Shown here: one piece after another, positions 36,056-45,008 of the stretch
Numbering within the stretch: position 1 is the first letter of the stretch
Layout of the letters: every line of letters begins with the position of its first letter
Assembly (NCBI GenBank): GCA_963753545.1
Contig: CAVWCQ010000002.1
Location: forward strand, 62,001 to 126,000
Source of the DNA: CAVWCQ01 sp963753545
Lineage (GTDB): Bacteria > Chloroflexota > Anaerolineae > Aggregatilineales > Aggregatilineaceae
Direction of reading: 5' to 3'
DNA: 64,000 nt
Program-made: the position numbers and the translations under genes
Notes under the pieces: generated by a model
Seen by the model: the letters and a program-made list of their open reading frames with translations, nothing else
Database searches by the model: none
Told to the model about the DNA's origin: nothing

Positions 36056-37156
36056 TTACTCCGCAGATGCCTCTACCTCCAGGCTCGCCAGGATGAATGG
36101 TCCGACGCCTTTGAAATCGTTCGATGTCACTTTTTCATGGACATAATAGTCATAGGAACCATCGCGGTAAGGAGTCCCACCCAATCCGGCAACATAACAC
36201 ATCTGGTTGAGGTTCACCAGTCCCCGCTCGTCCACGTCCACAAATTCGCGGAGGATGCCCGCGTATCCTTTTTGAACCACGGGCAGAAATTGAGCCGCGT
36301 TGAGATAACCGTTCCGGACCCCCTTCGCCAGTGCATAGACGAACATGCACGAAGCCGAGGATTCCAGGTAATTGCCCGGACGCCCCCCTTGATCGAGCAC
36401 CTGATACCACGCGCCGCTTTGGTCATCCTGGACACAGGCAACTGCTGCCGCGGTTTTTTGCAGAATAGAAACGATCTGATCCCGCTGCGGGTGAACCAGA
36501 AAATCCAGCACATCCACGAGAGCCATCATGTACCACCCCACGGCCCGGCCCCAGAAATGCGGGGAGCAGCCCGTCTCAGGATCGGCCCACGGCTGCGATT
36601 TACTGGAGTCCCAGCCGTGATATAACAGATCCGTGTGTGGATCGCGTGTATGTTCGTCGATCAGCGTGATCTGGTGAACGACTTCATCAAAGCAGGCCGG
36701 TTCGCCAAAAACCTCGGCATATTCCGCTAAAAATGGGCAGGCCATATAGATGCCATCCAGCCACATCTGGTGCGGGTAGATTTTTTTGTGCCAGAAGCCG
36801 CCCTCAGGCGTGCGGGGATGGCTTCGTAGCTGCTCTAGCAGCAGACATGCGGCTCTTTGATAGCGCTCGTCTCCTGTGATCTGGTAGAGAGGGAACAGAA
36901 GTTTGCCGGGGTTGATGAAGTCAATATTAGTGTCGTCCGCCCGGTAGGACTGAATACTGCCGTCGGGCTGAACGTAACGGTCCAGGTTGGTTTTTACATA
37001 ATCAAAATACCTGCTGTCGCCCGTTCTTCGCCATACTTCCCAAACTGCTTTAAGCCCCAATCCCCATTCATAATTCCAGGGTGTAGTTATTTCGGGGTAC
37101 CGCTGCATCGCCGTATCGGCCATGCGGATTGACCACACTGTCACAGATTCCTCCAT
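36056..37156 (-). CDS. GH105/GH88-type unsaturated glycoside hydrolase (YteR-like)
   Basis: A 366-residue alpha/alpha-barrel enzyme of the unsaturated rhamnogalacturonyl hydrolase type. These remove the unsaturated uronic acid from products of polysaccharide lyases. Features are W.YEWGLGLKAVWEVW, HQMWLDGIYMACPFLAEY with the likely catalytic Asp, and SPHFWGRAVGWYMMALVD. No signal peptide, so it acts in the cytosol on imported oligosaccharides. It lies 2 bases downstream of the large sensor kinase, on the same strand. The exact substrate cannot be read from sequence. Confidence 0.85.
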   Translation of the reverse strand: MEESVTVWSIRMADTAMQRYPEITTPWNYEWGLGLKAVWEVWRRTGDSRYFDYVKTNLDRYVQPDGSIQSYRADDTNIDFINPGKLLFPLYQITGDERYQRAACLLLEQLRSHPRTPEGGFWHKKIYPHQMWLDGIYMACPFLAEYAEVFGEPACFDEVVHQITLIDEHTRDPHTDLLYHGWDSSKSQPWADPETGCSPHFWGRAVGWYMMALVDVLDFLVHPQRDQIVSILQKTAAAVACVQDDQSGAWYQVLDQGGRPGNYLESSASCMFVYALAKGVRNGYLNAAQFLPVVQKGYAGILREFVDVDERGLVNLNQMCYVAGLGGTPYRDGSYDYYVHEKVTSNDFKGVGPFILASLEVEASAE

Positions 37157-37158
37157 AT

Positions 37159-40100
37159 TTACCCATCGTCAAGGGGAAGCCAGACTTTGAAGGTTACCCC
37201 TTGACCCACACAACTCTCTACATCAATTCGACCTGAGAGGCGGTCGACAATTTCTTTCGCAATCGCCAGTCCCAGCCCTGTTCCCGGTGCTTTTGACTCA
37301 AGTCCTGTCTGTCCTCTAAAAAAGCGCTCGAACAAACGCGGCATCTCTTCGGGAGGTATGCCCTGGCCATCGTCGCTGACACTAAAACCTACCCATCGCC
37401 CACCCTGGTTATGGGTGCTCACAACGATATGCCCACCGAAGGGTGTATAGTTGATCGCATTTGTCAGCAGAATGCCCAACACCTGCCCTAATAGTCCGGG
37501 ATCAGCCATCACAGGGGACAGCGCTGGCTGTTCACAAAAGGTTAAAGCCAGACCTCGCTGAGTCGCTAACACAGCGCGATCTTCTACGTACTGGTCGATC
37601 ATCGAATTGAGATTGACCTGCTCCCAATTCATCTCCATCCGCCTCTGATCCAGGCGTGACAGGTAGAGTAAGTCCTCAATAGTGTGCTTGAGTCGCTCTG
37701 TTTCACGGCGCATGACAGCCAGATGCCTGTTTATTTCCTCTGGCTGCTGGGTAATCAGGTGCTGGCGCAGCAAGAGAATGGAAATCGGCGTCCGTAGTTC
37801 GTGAGAAACATTCGATACAAACTCGTCTTTGATGCGGCTGAGCGCTTCAAGCTCCTTATTCGCCGCTTCGAGCTGCAAGGTGCGTTCTCGAATGATTTCT
37901 TCGGCTTGCTGGCGCTCGATGATTTCATAGCGCAGTTGTTCGTTAGCCATTTTGAGTTCGGCTGTGCGCGCTTCGACACGCTGTTCCAGGATATCTTTGT
38001 ATTTGGCTAACTCCTGGTAAAGATAGGCGTTGGTCAGAGCCTGGCTGACAGCAGCCGTCGCGCTCGTGGCAAGTTCAATCTCCTGGGCCGTAAACTCACG
38101 GCTCTGAATGGCGTCCAGCCCAATGGTGCCAATCACGTTATCATGGACGATCAAAGGCAAGAGCAGCAGCGAAGCGGTACCCCGTCGGACCATGACTTCA
38201 TGAACAGGTGTCATCCGGGAATCGTGCTGTGCGTCGGTTACCATCAGTGGAATTTTGTGTTTGATCACATATTCGGTCGATGGGTTGTCCTGAATAGCCA
38301 GCGTTGTTCCCATCGCGCTGACTTGTTCTGCCGCCCGGTATTCCGCGACAACAGTCGCCGCTGTTCGCTCTGCGTTAAACAGCGCTGCCGCTGCCTGGGG
38401 GACATCAAAGGCCAGCGCCAATTCACGGCAGGTATCGGTCAGTACATCTTCTGTGTTCAGCGTCGAAGTTACCGCCGCAATGACCTTGTTGAGCAGGGTC
38501 AGATCGCGGTTACGCTGCGCGATTTCAGCCTCTGCGCGTTTGTGCTCCGTGATATCCGAGTATGAACCTAAGATGCCGATGACCTGGCCATCTTTGTCGT
38601 GCAGCGGCACTTTGCTGGTCAGCAGCCAGGCTTGTCTGCCATCCGATTTGATTTGCAGTTCTTCGTAATTGAGTTTGGGCTGGTCGGTTTCCATCACCAG
38701 GCGATCATCGGCGCGATAAAGGTCTGCAACAGGAGCCGACGACGTTTCATAATCGGTAATGCCTACGATCTCGCTGGCGTCTTCATAGCCACAGTCCAGG
38801 GCAAGGGGTTTATTGCAGCCGAGATAGACAGAATTGCGATCCTTCCAGAATATCCGTTGAGCAACGGTGTCCAGGATGGTTCTCAGCATCTGGCGGGAAT
38901 TGAATAATTCCTCCTCGTCCCGCTTACGTTCGGTTCGCATCCGCAAAGAGGAGATGCCAAAAGCCAGGTCTCCGGCCAACTCATTCAACAAATTAATCTC
39001 TTGTGTTTGAAACGGTAGCGCGCTGTAAATAGTCAGTACGCCAAACACCCGATCTTCGGCATACAGCGGCAGCGCGGACACATAACACGTCGAGCTGTCT
39101 GGTTCATAAACGATACAGGCTTTGCCAGATCGAATGGCGATCTCGGCAGGTCCAAGCTCCAGGGGCGGATCGACGTTTTCATGCGCTACTGGGCGAATGG
39201 TGCGGTCCTGTTCAATAAAGCCGATCCAGGCCAGTTTATAGCTGCCCGATTCAACAATAATGTGACACACTTTTTTTAGGAGGCCGCTCTCGTCTGTCGC
39301 ACGGATAACCTCCTGGTTACACTCACTGAGAACCTTTAACATCCGGTTGGCATGAGCCAGTTCCGCCGTGCGTTCCTCGATCCGCTGCTCGATTTCCGCG
39401 TGAGCGCGTTGCAGCGCCTCAGTGGCAAGCCTGGCCTCTGTAATGTCCACAACAATGCCCGTGATACCGGCCAGCTTGCCCGCTTCATAAAGCGCCCTAC
39501 TGGACGAACGAACATGGAAGAGCGTTCCATCTTTGGCAAACAACCGGAATTCGCTCGGTTCCAGCTTACCTCTCAGGGTCCGCTCAAAGCTGGCCTGAAG
39601 TTCTGGAAGATCGTCAGGGTGTATAAAGTGGGAAAACGACAGGCCCACGACGTCGGCGGGTGAGTAGAGCAGAAAGCGTTCGATGGCGGGGCTGACATAG
39701 GTGACAGTGCCTTGAATGTCGAGGGAAAAGATGACATCGTTCATATTTTCCACCAACATCCGGTATTTTTCTTCAGATATCCGCAGCGTTTCTTCGGTCT
39801 GCCTGTGTTCGTCCATTTCCTGGCGCAGTTCTTTCCGGACCTGAAACAGCGCCAGATAAGGTAATACACGCGCCAGGATTTCCTCAACGCGGAGTGGTTT
39901 GGTCAGGGTGTCAAATGCCTGAAACCGATCTTCCGGTGACGCCAGCAGGATGATCGGAATCCCCTGGGTCTTCAGGCGTTCGCCCAGATCAATCCCGAAT
40001 TGTGCATCCAGAAGAATCAGGTCAGCCGTGTTCGCCAGTTGAAGCCCGGTTTTACGACTGCGGGCGGTGAGCGTCTTAAATCCAGCGCGGTCGAGACAAG

Positions 40101-40170
40101 CAGTTAACACCTGTAAGTCGTCAGGATCATCCTCAATAATTAAAATGGTACAATTTTCATGATCCGCCAT
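37159..40170 (-). CDS. Multi-domain sensor histidine kinase with N-terminal receiver
   Basis: A 1003-residue soluble kinase. Order: receiver (IIEDDPDD acidic site, LILLDAQFG phosphoacceptor, LTKPL) at about 8-110; PAS at about 135-260; coiled coil; GAF at about 290-420; PAS at about 430-560; GAF at about 585-720; coiled coil; HisKA with VSNVSHELRTPISILLL near 805; ATPase with LTNAINYTPFG, SDDGQGIPPEE and GTGLGLAIAKE. No transmembrane segments, so it senses cytoplasmic signals. The receiver at the start suggests input from another kinase. The next gene is a GH105 hydrolase almost without a gap. Confidence 0.92.
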   Translation of the reverse strand: MADHENCTILIIEDDPDDLQVLTACLDRAGFKTLTARSRKTGLQLANTADLILLDAQFGIDLGERLKTQGIPIILLASPEDRFQAFDTLTKPLRVEEILARVLPYLALFQVRKELRQEMDEHRQTEETLRISEEKYRMLVENMNDVIFSLDIQGTVTYVSPAIERFLLYSPADVVGLSFSHFIHPDDLPELQASFERTLRGKLEPSEFRLFAKDGTLFHVRSSSRALYEAGKLAGITGIVVDITEARLATEALQRAHAEIEQRIEERTAELAHANRMLKVLSECNQEVIRATDESGLLKKVCHIIVESGSYKLAWIGFIEQDRTIRPVAHENVDPPLELGPAEIAIRSGKACIVYEPDSSTCYVSALPLYAEDRVFGVLTIYSALPFQTQEINLLNELAGDLAFGISSLRMRTERKRDEEELFNSRQMLRTILDTVAQRIFWKDRNSVYLGCNKPLALDCGYEDASEIVGITDYETSSAPVADLYRADDRLVMETDQPKLNYEELQIKSDGRQAWLLTSKVPLHDKDGQVIGILGSYSDITEHKRAEAEIAQRNRDLTLLNKVIAAVTSTLNTEDVLTDTCRELALAFDVPQAAAALFNAERTAATVVAEYRAAEQVSAMGTTLAIQDNPSTEYVIKHKIPLMVTDAQHDSRMTPVHEVMVRRGTASLLLLPLIVHDNVIGTIGLDAIQSREFTAQEIELATSATAAVSQALTNAYLYQELAKYKDILEQRVEARTAELKMANEQLRYEIIERQQAEEIIRERTLQLEAANKELEALSRIKDEFVSNVSHELRTPISILLLRQHLITQQPEEINRHLAVMRRETERLKHTIEDLLYLSRLDQRRMEMNWEQVNLNSMIDQYVEDRAVLATQRGLALTFCEQPALSPVMADPGLLGQVLGILLTNAINYTPFGGHIVVSTHNQGGRWVGFSVSDDGQGIPPEEMPRLFERFFRGQTGLESKAPGTGLGLAIAKEIVDRLSGRIDVESCVGQGVTFKVWLPLDDG

Positions 40171-40296
40171 TTCAGGTTCTCCGCGCAGTCTCTTAAAGTA
40201 TTCTGTTGATTATTCAGGAGAAATGCTCCTCCCTTTCAGTATACAACGGTTACGCTGGACCATTGATTGGCTGGATGGTACTGATTCCCCCGTAAC

Positions 40297-41034
40297 CTAT
40301 CCCCGTTCATAGGTGGCGCGCAAATAGGTCTCCAATAAATAGGCAGGATAACCGATTTTGCGCAGGTTATCCTCACATTCTTCCAGCGTTGCCCCATTAT
40401 TGCGCCAGAAGGGAACGCGCTTGATCAAAGTCTCGACACGCTCACGCGGGGTGATAATCCACGTATCTTTAGGCACGTACCCGTAATAGATCACTTCCAT
40501 CTCTTCCGTGACATTGGTACTCTTGAGATAGGGCGCGATCAGCACAATTTTCCGCGCTTTGCATTCCTCGACCAGATAGCGCGAAACGAAGCGCGCCGTG
40601 CCGCCCAGGTCTACCAGGTCTTCCACAACTCCCACCACGCGATCCTCAACAGGAATCGAAAGAGGGTGGAGGATGCGCGGCTCATCAAGGGGTTGGCCCG
40701 GTCCCGCATAATATCTCACGCCCATCGTCCCAAACTCGATAGGCGGAATATTCTTGTTCAGCGTCCAGGCCAGATGATCGTGCAGCAGCACACCGGGCAG
40801 CAGGCCGCCCATCGTGATCATTACCGCGTGGGTGATCTGCGCTTTGGTGCTGATGTTATCAATCTGGTAGCGGTAGACCTTGTGGGCCAACCGCGCGACA
40901 ACATAGGCCGAGACATGATCGGGAATAAACAAAAATTTGAGAGGGTCGTGGGCAACTTCAACGCCCGTTGGTTTTTTCCAAAACTCGGGATCAATCCCAT
41001 CCGGCTTGCTCTGGACCTGATCGTCTTGTGCCAT
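40297..41034 (-). CDS. Phosphoribosyltransferase-fold protein
   Basis: A 245-residue protein of the type I phosphoribosyltransferase fold. The PRPP loop region reads VVGVVEDLVDLGGTARFV, matching the acidic-acidic...GGT pattern. ITHAVMITMGGLLPGVLLHDHLA precedes it, where PPi-loop residues normally lie. Related proteins include hypoxanthine or xanthine phosphoribosyltransferases, and the substrate is not determined. I use the ATG at 41034, with AGGAGA upstream; longer starts have no support. Likely monocistronic. Confidence 0.78.
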   Translation of the reverse strand: MAQDDQVQSKPDGIDPEFWKKPTGVEVAHDPLKFLFIPDHVSAYVVARLAHKVYRYQIDNISTKAQITHAVMITMGGLLPGVLLHDHLAWTLNKNIPPIEFGTMGVRYYAGPGQPLDEPRILHPLSIPVEDRVVGVVEDLVDLGGTARFVSRYLVEECKARKIVLIAPYLKSTNVTEEMEVIYYGYVPKDTWIITPRERVETLIKRVPFWRNNGATLEECEDNLRKIGYPAYLLETYLRATYERG

Positions 41035-41117
41035 AGTCTTATTTCTCCTGCCGCATTGGAAGTTTTCAGCACAAGAGAATACCACACAAAACGGTTGGTG
41101 GCGCGGTTTTTATGAAC

Positions 41118-41150
41118 AAAAACGCCCGGTGATGTGATCATGACCGGGCG
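41118..41150 (-). terminator. Intrinsic terminator after the DUF4236-TPR gene
   Basis: On the minus strand CGCCCGGT (41150-41143), 12-base loop, ACCGGGCG (41130-41123), then TTTTTG. It lies 39 bases past the stop of the upstream gene. Confidence 0.78.
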
Positions 41151-41189
41151 GTCTGTATTTGGGTAGGGGCAGCTTAACACACCTGTCCT

Positions 41190-42240
41190 TTAGAATCCCA
41201 GCTTGGCGGCAACATCCTCATAGCCGGGGGATTCGGCAAAAATCTTCTGGAATTCGACCTTCGCCTTATCGGTTTTGCCCAGAGCCTCATAAATCAGGGC
41301 CCGTTCATATTTGAGGGCGCGCAGAAGTTCCTCTGGATAGTCTTTTTTGCGGCGCAGCGCTCGGGTAAGGGTATCCTGGGCTGCCGGGTACATCCCCAGA
41401 AGGCGCAGCGCCCGTGCCCGGTAATACATCAGATTGGCGTGAATGGGGGATACATTGTGAACACCCTCCGCCAATTCAATGATGCGGCGCTGCATCTGCT
41501 CGGCGTTCGGATACTGGATGTCGTAGAGTTCAGCCAGCGATAGGCGCGTCACCAGATCGTCGGGATCAAGCTGGTAGAGGTGTTGAAGCGGCTCGATTGC
41601 CAGCTCAATCAGATCAAGCTGCTGGTAGGCTTCCGCCAGGGCCAGCAAAACGCCGCGCTCAGTGGGGCGAACGCGCGCCCCGATCTCTTCCGTGATCGGC
41701 AGGTCAATCGCCAGATCAAGATCATAGGCTCGCCAGATGTTTCCCCAGGCTGTCTTTCAGCTTCAGCGCGTGCAGCAGATAATCGACTGCTTTTTGGTTA
41801 TCCTCCTGCTTGAGCGCCAACACACCCGCCAGGAAAGCGCCATCCGCTAATGAAGCGGCCTGAGCCGCATGCTGGTAAGCTAATGCTTCTGCTTCGTCGC
41901 CTGCTTCCAAAGCGCGCAGCGCATCCACCAGATGTAACTCGCTGTTCGATTTGACGAGCCGCTGTAATGGGCTGAGATCGAACTTTTGGGCCTGCTGCTC
42001 CTCTGGTTCAGCGCTGCCATTCTCTTTGTCGCTATCAGAAGATTTGCTGTCAGCACTGCTGATTTTCTTGCGGTAATAGGCTCCCGATCCCGGCAGATCC
42101 ACATACAGCCACGTGCCGCGTTTGCCCGCCGTCACGTGGAAATTACTGGGACCTACTGAGAGAGACGTACCTGACTTACTGAGATTGATCGCCATCCAGG
42201 GACCAATCTTGAACCGTTTCCGAAACTGTAAACCCCTCAT
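41190..42240 (-). CDS. DUF4236 and TPR-repeat protein, one frameshift
   Basis: The N-terminus GLQFRKRFKIGPWMAINLSKSGTSLSVG matches DUF4236 (RF.K..K.GP...NLSKSG...S.G), ending GSGAYYRKK near residue 63. A charged linker and several TPR-like helical repeats follow (for example YYRARALRLLGMYPAAQDTL). The frame changes near 41742-41748, in a GGGGAAA run. Removing one base joins it through WRAYDLDLAIDLPITEE, giving 349 residues. The ATG at 42240 has GAGGGCAAG upstream. DUF4236 function is unknown; the TPR part suggests protein binding. Confidence 0.75.
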
Positions 42241-42348
42241 CTTGCCCTCACAATAAATCGCTATAGATGGATTATAGCAATCTGCCGAATGCAAGCATTG
42301 CTGCGAAAATTGGGCATGAGTGAGGCAGTAGACGGAAGGAAAAGACGA

Positions 42349-43860
42349 ATGCGCAGCTTTTGTGGTTGGATGCTTATTCTGATTGTTTTCCTGAGTGGAT
42401 TGGGTGCTGCGCCCGCACCCGTCCGCGCTCAAGCGCTTGATCCGCAGCAGATCGATGCCTTCATCAGCAACCTGATGAGCCAATACGATATTCCTGGAGC
42501 GGGACTTGCCCTCGTTCAAAACGGCCAGGTGCTTTATACGCAGGGCTACGGCGTGCGCAGTACCGGGAGCGGCGAGCCTGTAACGTCGGATACGTTGTTC
42601 GCGCTCGGATCAGTCACGAAATCGTTTACCGCGTTGGGGGTTGCCCAGTTAGTCGATCAGGGGCTTGTGAACCTGGATTTGCCTGTGACGACCTATATTC
42701 CGAACTTCACGCTGTCTGATCCTGCCGCGACGCTAAGTCTCACCGTGCGGGAACTGCTCGATCAGACCAGCGGGCTGCCGGGAACGAATGACGATGTCTG
42801 GTATTCGGGGCAGGTCAGCACCCTTCAACAGGCGGTGGATTACGCAGCAACAGTGCCTCTGGCTGCTGCTCCGGGGAGCGCTCATATCTACGACAACTTT
42901 AATTACGCGATTGCCGGTTATCTGATTGAACAGGTATCGGGCCAGACGTGGGACGAATACACGCGCCAGCACATTCTCGATCCGCTGGCGATGACGACGG
43001 CAGATTTTGATATCCAATCCGTGCAGCAGACATCCGATTTTGCGTCGCCCCACCGCCTGGATATTCTGAACGGTATGCAGCCGATCCCCTTTGTCAGTCT
43101 GGCCGGGATCGCCTCGGCAGGTGCGATCAATGCCAGCGCGCGCGAAATGGCAAACTATCTCCTGCTCCAACTCGGCGATGGGACGTTTAATGGCGCGCCT
43201 ATCGTTTCTGCCGCCCTGCTCAATGAGATGCACACCCAGCAAATTGCTTATCCTCCCCTACCGCCGGTTGGTCCAACGGGATTTCAGTTCAAGGGCTATG
43301 GGCTGGGCTGGATCACTGCCGACTTTAACGGCTATTCCGTGCTCTGGCACAACGGTTCCATCGATGGCTTTTATGCAATGGTCATGTTTATTCCCTCTGC
43401 TCAGGCTGGCGTGGTTGTGCTGTCCAACGCAGGTCTCGGCACGGGAAGCCTGTTTACGCTGGCTGCCAGCCTGGGGTTGTTGGAACAAATGGTGGGAATG
43501 CCTATCAACCGTGATGTCGTATCGGCATTAAATCAGGAAGCCTCTTTTGATCCATTTGATCGCCTGGCGAAACTGGATGCTGCCCGAACCTATCAGGCCG
43601 ATCCTACTGAATGGCAGCCTTTGATCGGAACCTATAACGGTGGCTTTGGGCAAATGACGGTTGAAGAGCAGGACGGCAGGCTGGTGCTTACCCTGGGCCA
43701 GGGATCGCGTGTGGAATTATTCCCCTACACCACGGACGGCTTCCTGGTGGCAAACGTCCCAACCGAGGGGTTGATCAGTACGTTCACCTTTGCCCCTGCT
43801 CAAAACGGAACGATGACGCTCTATCAGGACGGAGTCGAGATCGGGCAAAAAGCGCCGTAA
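42349..43860 (+). CDS. Serine beta-lactamase-fold hydrolase, secreted
   Basis: Class C beta-lactamase/CubicO-like protein. A signal peptide (WMLILIVFLSGLGAAPAPVRA) precedes the domain. The catalytic SxxK is SVTKSF, the second motif is YDN in HIYDNFNYAIAGYL, and the third is HNG in LWHNGSIDGF. Most relatives are esterases or peptidases rather than true antibiotic lactamases. A C-terminal domain of about 100 residues (from DPTEWQPLIGTYNG) looks like the usual beta-barrel addition. I choose the ATG at 42349 because GGAAGG lies upstream. Mature enzyme acts outside the membrane. Confidence 0.85.
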   Translation: MRSFCGWMLILIVFLSGLGAAPAPVRAQALDPQQIDAFISNLMSQYDIPGAGLALVQNGQVLYTQGYGVRSTGSGEPVTSDTLFALGSVTKSFTALGVAQLVDQGLVNLDLPVTTYIPNFTLSDPAATLSLTVRELLDQTSGLPGTNDDVWYSGQVSTLQQAVDYAATVPLAAAPGSAHIYDNFNYAIAGYLIEQVSGQTWDEYTRQHILDPLAMTTADFDIQSVQQTSDFASPHRLDILNGMQPIPFVSLAGIASAGAINASAREMANYLLLQLGDGTFNGAPIVSAALLNEMHTQQIAYPPLPPVGPTGFQFKGYGLGWITADFNGYSVLWHNGSIDGFYAMVMFIPSAQAGVVVLSNAGLGTGSLFTLAASLGLLEQMVGMPINRDVVSALNQEASFDPFDRLAKLDAARTYQADPTEWQPLIGTYNGGFGQMTVEEQDGRLVLTLGQGSRVELFPYTTDGFLVANVPTEGLISTFTFAPAQNGTMTLYQDGVEIGQKAP

Positions 43861-43870
43861 GGATATCCTC

Positions 43871-43884
43871 TGTTTGCGCTAACA
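43871..43884. promoter_or_regulatory. LacI-family operator O1
   Basis: TGTTTGCGCTAACA, the exact inverted copy of O2 at 43949-43962. Both fit the LacI-family style of palindrome centred on CG (TGTTAGCGCTAACA-like). It lies just after the beta-lactamase gene and 36 bases upstream of the -35 box. Confidence 0.7.
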
Positions 43885-43919
43885 CAACTCATACCGTTTC
43901 TCTTGCTGAGCGAAGCTGC

Positions 43920-43949
43920 TTGACACAGGTTTTCGAATGGTGATATGAT
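43920..43949 (+). promoter_or_regulatory. Predicted sigma70 promoter of the pentose operon
   Basis: TTGACA (43920-43925) and TATGAT (43944-43949), 18 bases apart. The start would fall within operator O2. Confidence 0.75.
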
Positions 43950-43962
43950 GTTAGCGCAAACA
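43949..43962. promoter_or_regulatory. LacI-family operator O2, over the transcription start
   Basis: TGTTAGCGCAAACA begins at the last base of the -10 box. Binding would block initiation. Centre-to-centre distance to O1 is 78 bases, about 7.4 helical turns, compatible with a repression loop. Confidence 0.75.
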
Positions 43963-43985
43963 TATTTCACTCCTAGAGACTTCTT

Positions 43986-44996
43986 ATGTCCAAACGGATC
44001 ACGCTGGAAGATGTAGCACAGGCAGCAGGTGTATCCTCGCAGACCGTGTCGCGCGTGGTCAATAACCACCCCTATGTCACAGACGAAACACGGCAGCGTG
44101 TTTTGGCTGTTGTTCGCCAACTGGACTACCGCCCCAATCGTGCCGCACGCAGTCTGGCAACCCAGCAGTCGCATATGTTGGGCGTTGTGAGTTACGGCAT
44201 TCCCTTCTATGGTCCGGCCCAGATGATCTGGCACGTCGAACAGACAGCCCGGCTGCGCGGATATGGCGTCAGCTTTACGGCGATTAGCCATATTTCGCGG
44301 GATGAGATCCGCATGGCGCTCGAAAATCTGGGTTATCACGCCGTTGATGGGCTGGTGTTCATTGCGCCGATTGCCGGGGCAAGTTACGGTGACCTGAAAA
44401 AACTATGTGGCGATATGCCCTTTGTCCAGGTTGACGCTGAGCCGGGCGCTTCTGTACCATCGGTGATCATCGATCAGCGCTACGGGAGCCACCTGGCAAC
44501 CCAGCACCTGCTCGACCTGGGCCACCGCCTGCTCGCGGAAATTCATGGGCCGCTGAACTGGTTTGATGCGTCATCTCGCCATGAAAGCTGGCAGGAAATC
44601 CTGCAAAGCGCTGGCCTGCGATCCAGCCTCTTTGCGGGTGGGGACTGGACCGCGCAGGGCGGGTATCAGGCGGCTTGCCAACTTCTGGAGCGGGAAGAGG
44701 CGTTTACGGCGCTGGTTGTTGCCAACGACCAGATGGCTTTAGGGGCAATTCGCGCCCTGCGCGAACACGGCGTGCGCGTCCCGGATGAGATATCAGTAGT
44801 CGGCTTCGATGATATCCCTGAAGCCGCCTTTTTTGATCCCCCCTTGACCACCATTCGCCAGAACTTCAGCGCGTTGGGAGAGCAGAGCGTCGAATACCTG
44901 ATCGCGCTCATCAATAATCCAAACACCCCTCTGCACCAGCGCGTTTTGTATCCTGAATTAGTGGAACGGCAAAGTGTCCGCCGCGTGTTTAAATAA
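43986..44996 (+). CDS. LacI-family transcriptional regulator of the pentose operon
   Basis: A 336-residue repressor. The helix-turn-helix is ITLEDVAQAAGVSSQTVSRVVN, with the hinge region YRPNRAARSLATQQS. The periplasmic-binding-like sugar-sensing domain ends with DEISVVGFDDIPEAAFFDPPLTTI. It is the first gene of its own operon, directly behind two inverted operators and a good promoter, so it probably autoregulates the group. The inducer is presumably a pentose such as L-arabinose, inferred from araB and araD downstream. Confidence 0.92.
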   Translation: MSKRITLEDVAQAAGVSSQTVSRVVNNHPYVTDETRQRVLAVVRQLDYRPNRAARSLATQQSHMLGVVSYGIPFYGPAQMIWHVEQTARLRGYGVSFTAISHISRDEIRMALENLGYHAVDGLVFIAPIAGASYGDLKKLCGDMPFVQVDAEPGASVPSVIIDQRYGSHLATQHLLDLGHRLLAEIHGPLNWFDASSRHESWQEILQSAGLRSSLFAGGDWTAQGGYQAACQLLEREEAFTALVVANDQMALGAIRALREHGVRVPDEISVVGFDDIPEAAFFDPPLTTIRQNFSALGEQSVEYLIALINNPNTPLHQRVLYPELVERQSVRRVFK

Positions 44997-45008
44997 GGAG
45001 TGTTTTTG

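Noticed and set aside
42349..43860. Antibiotic-resistance beta-lactamase
   Set aside because: Motifs fit the broad class C/CubicO fold, which mostly contains esterases and peptidases; nothing shows antibiotic activity.
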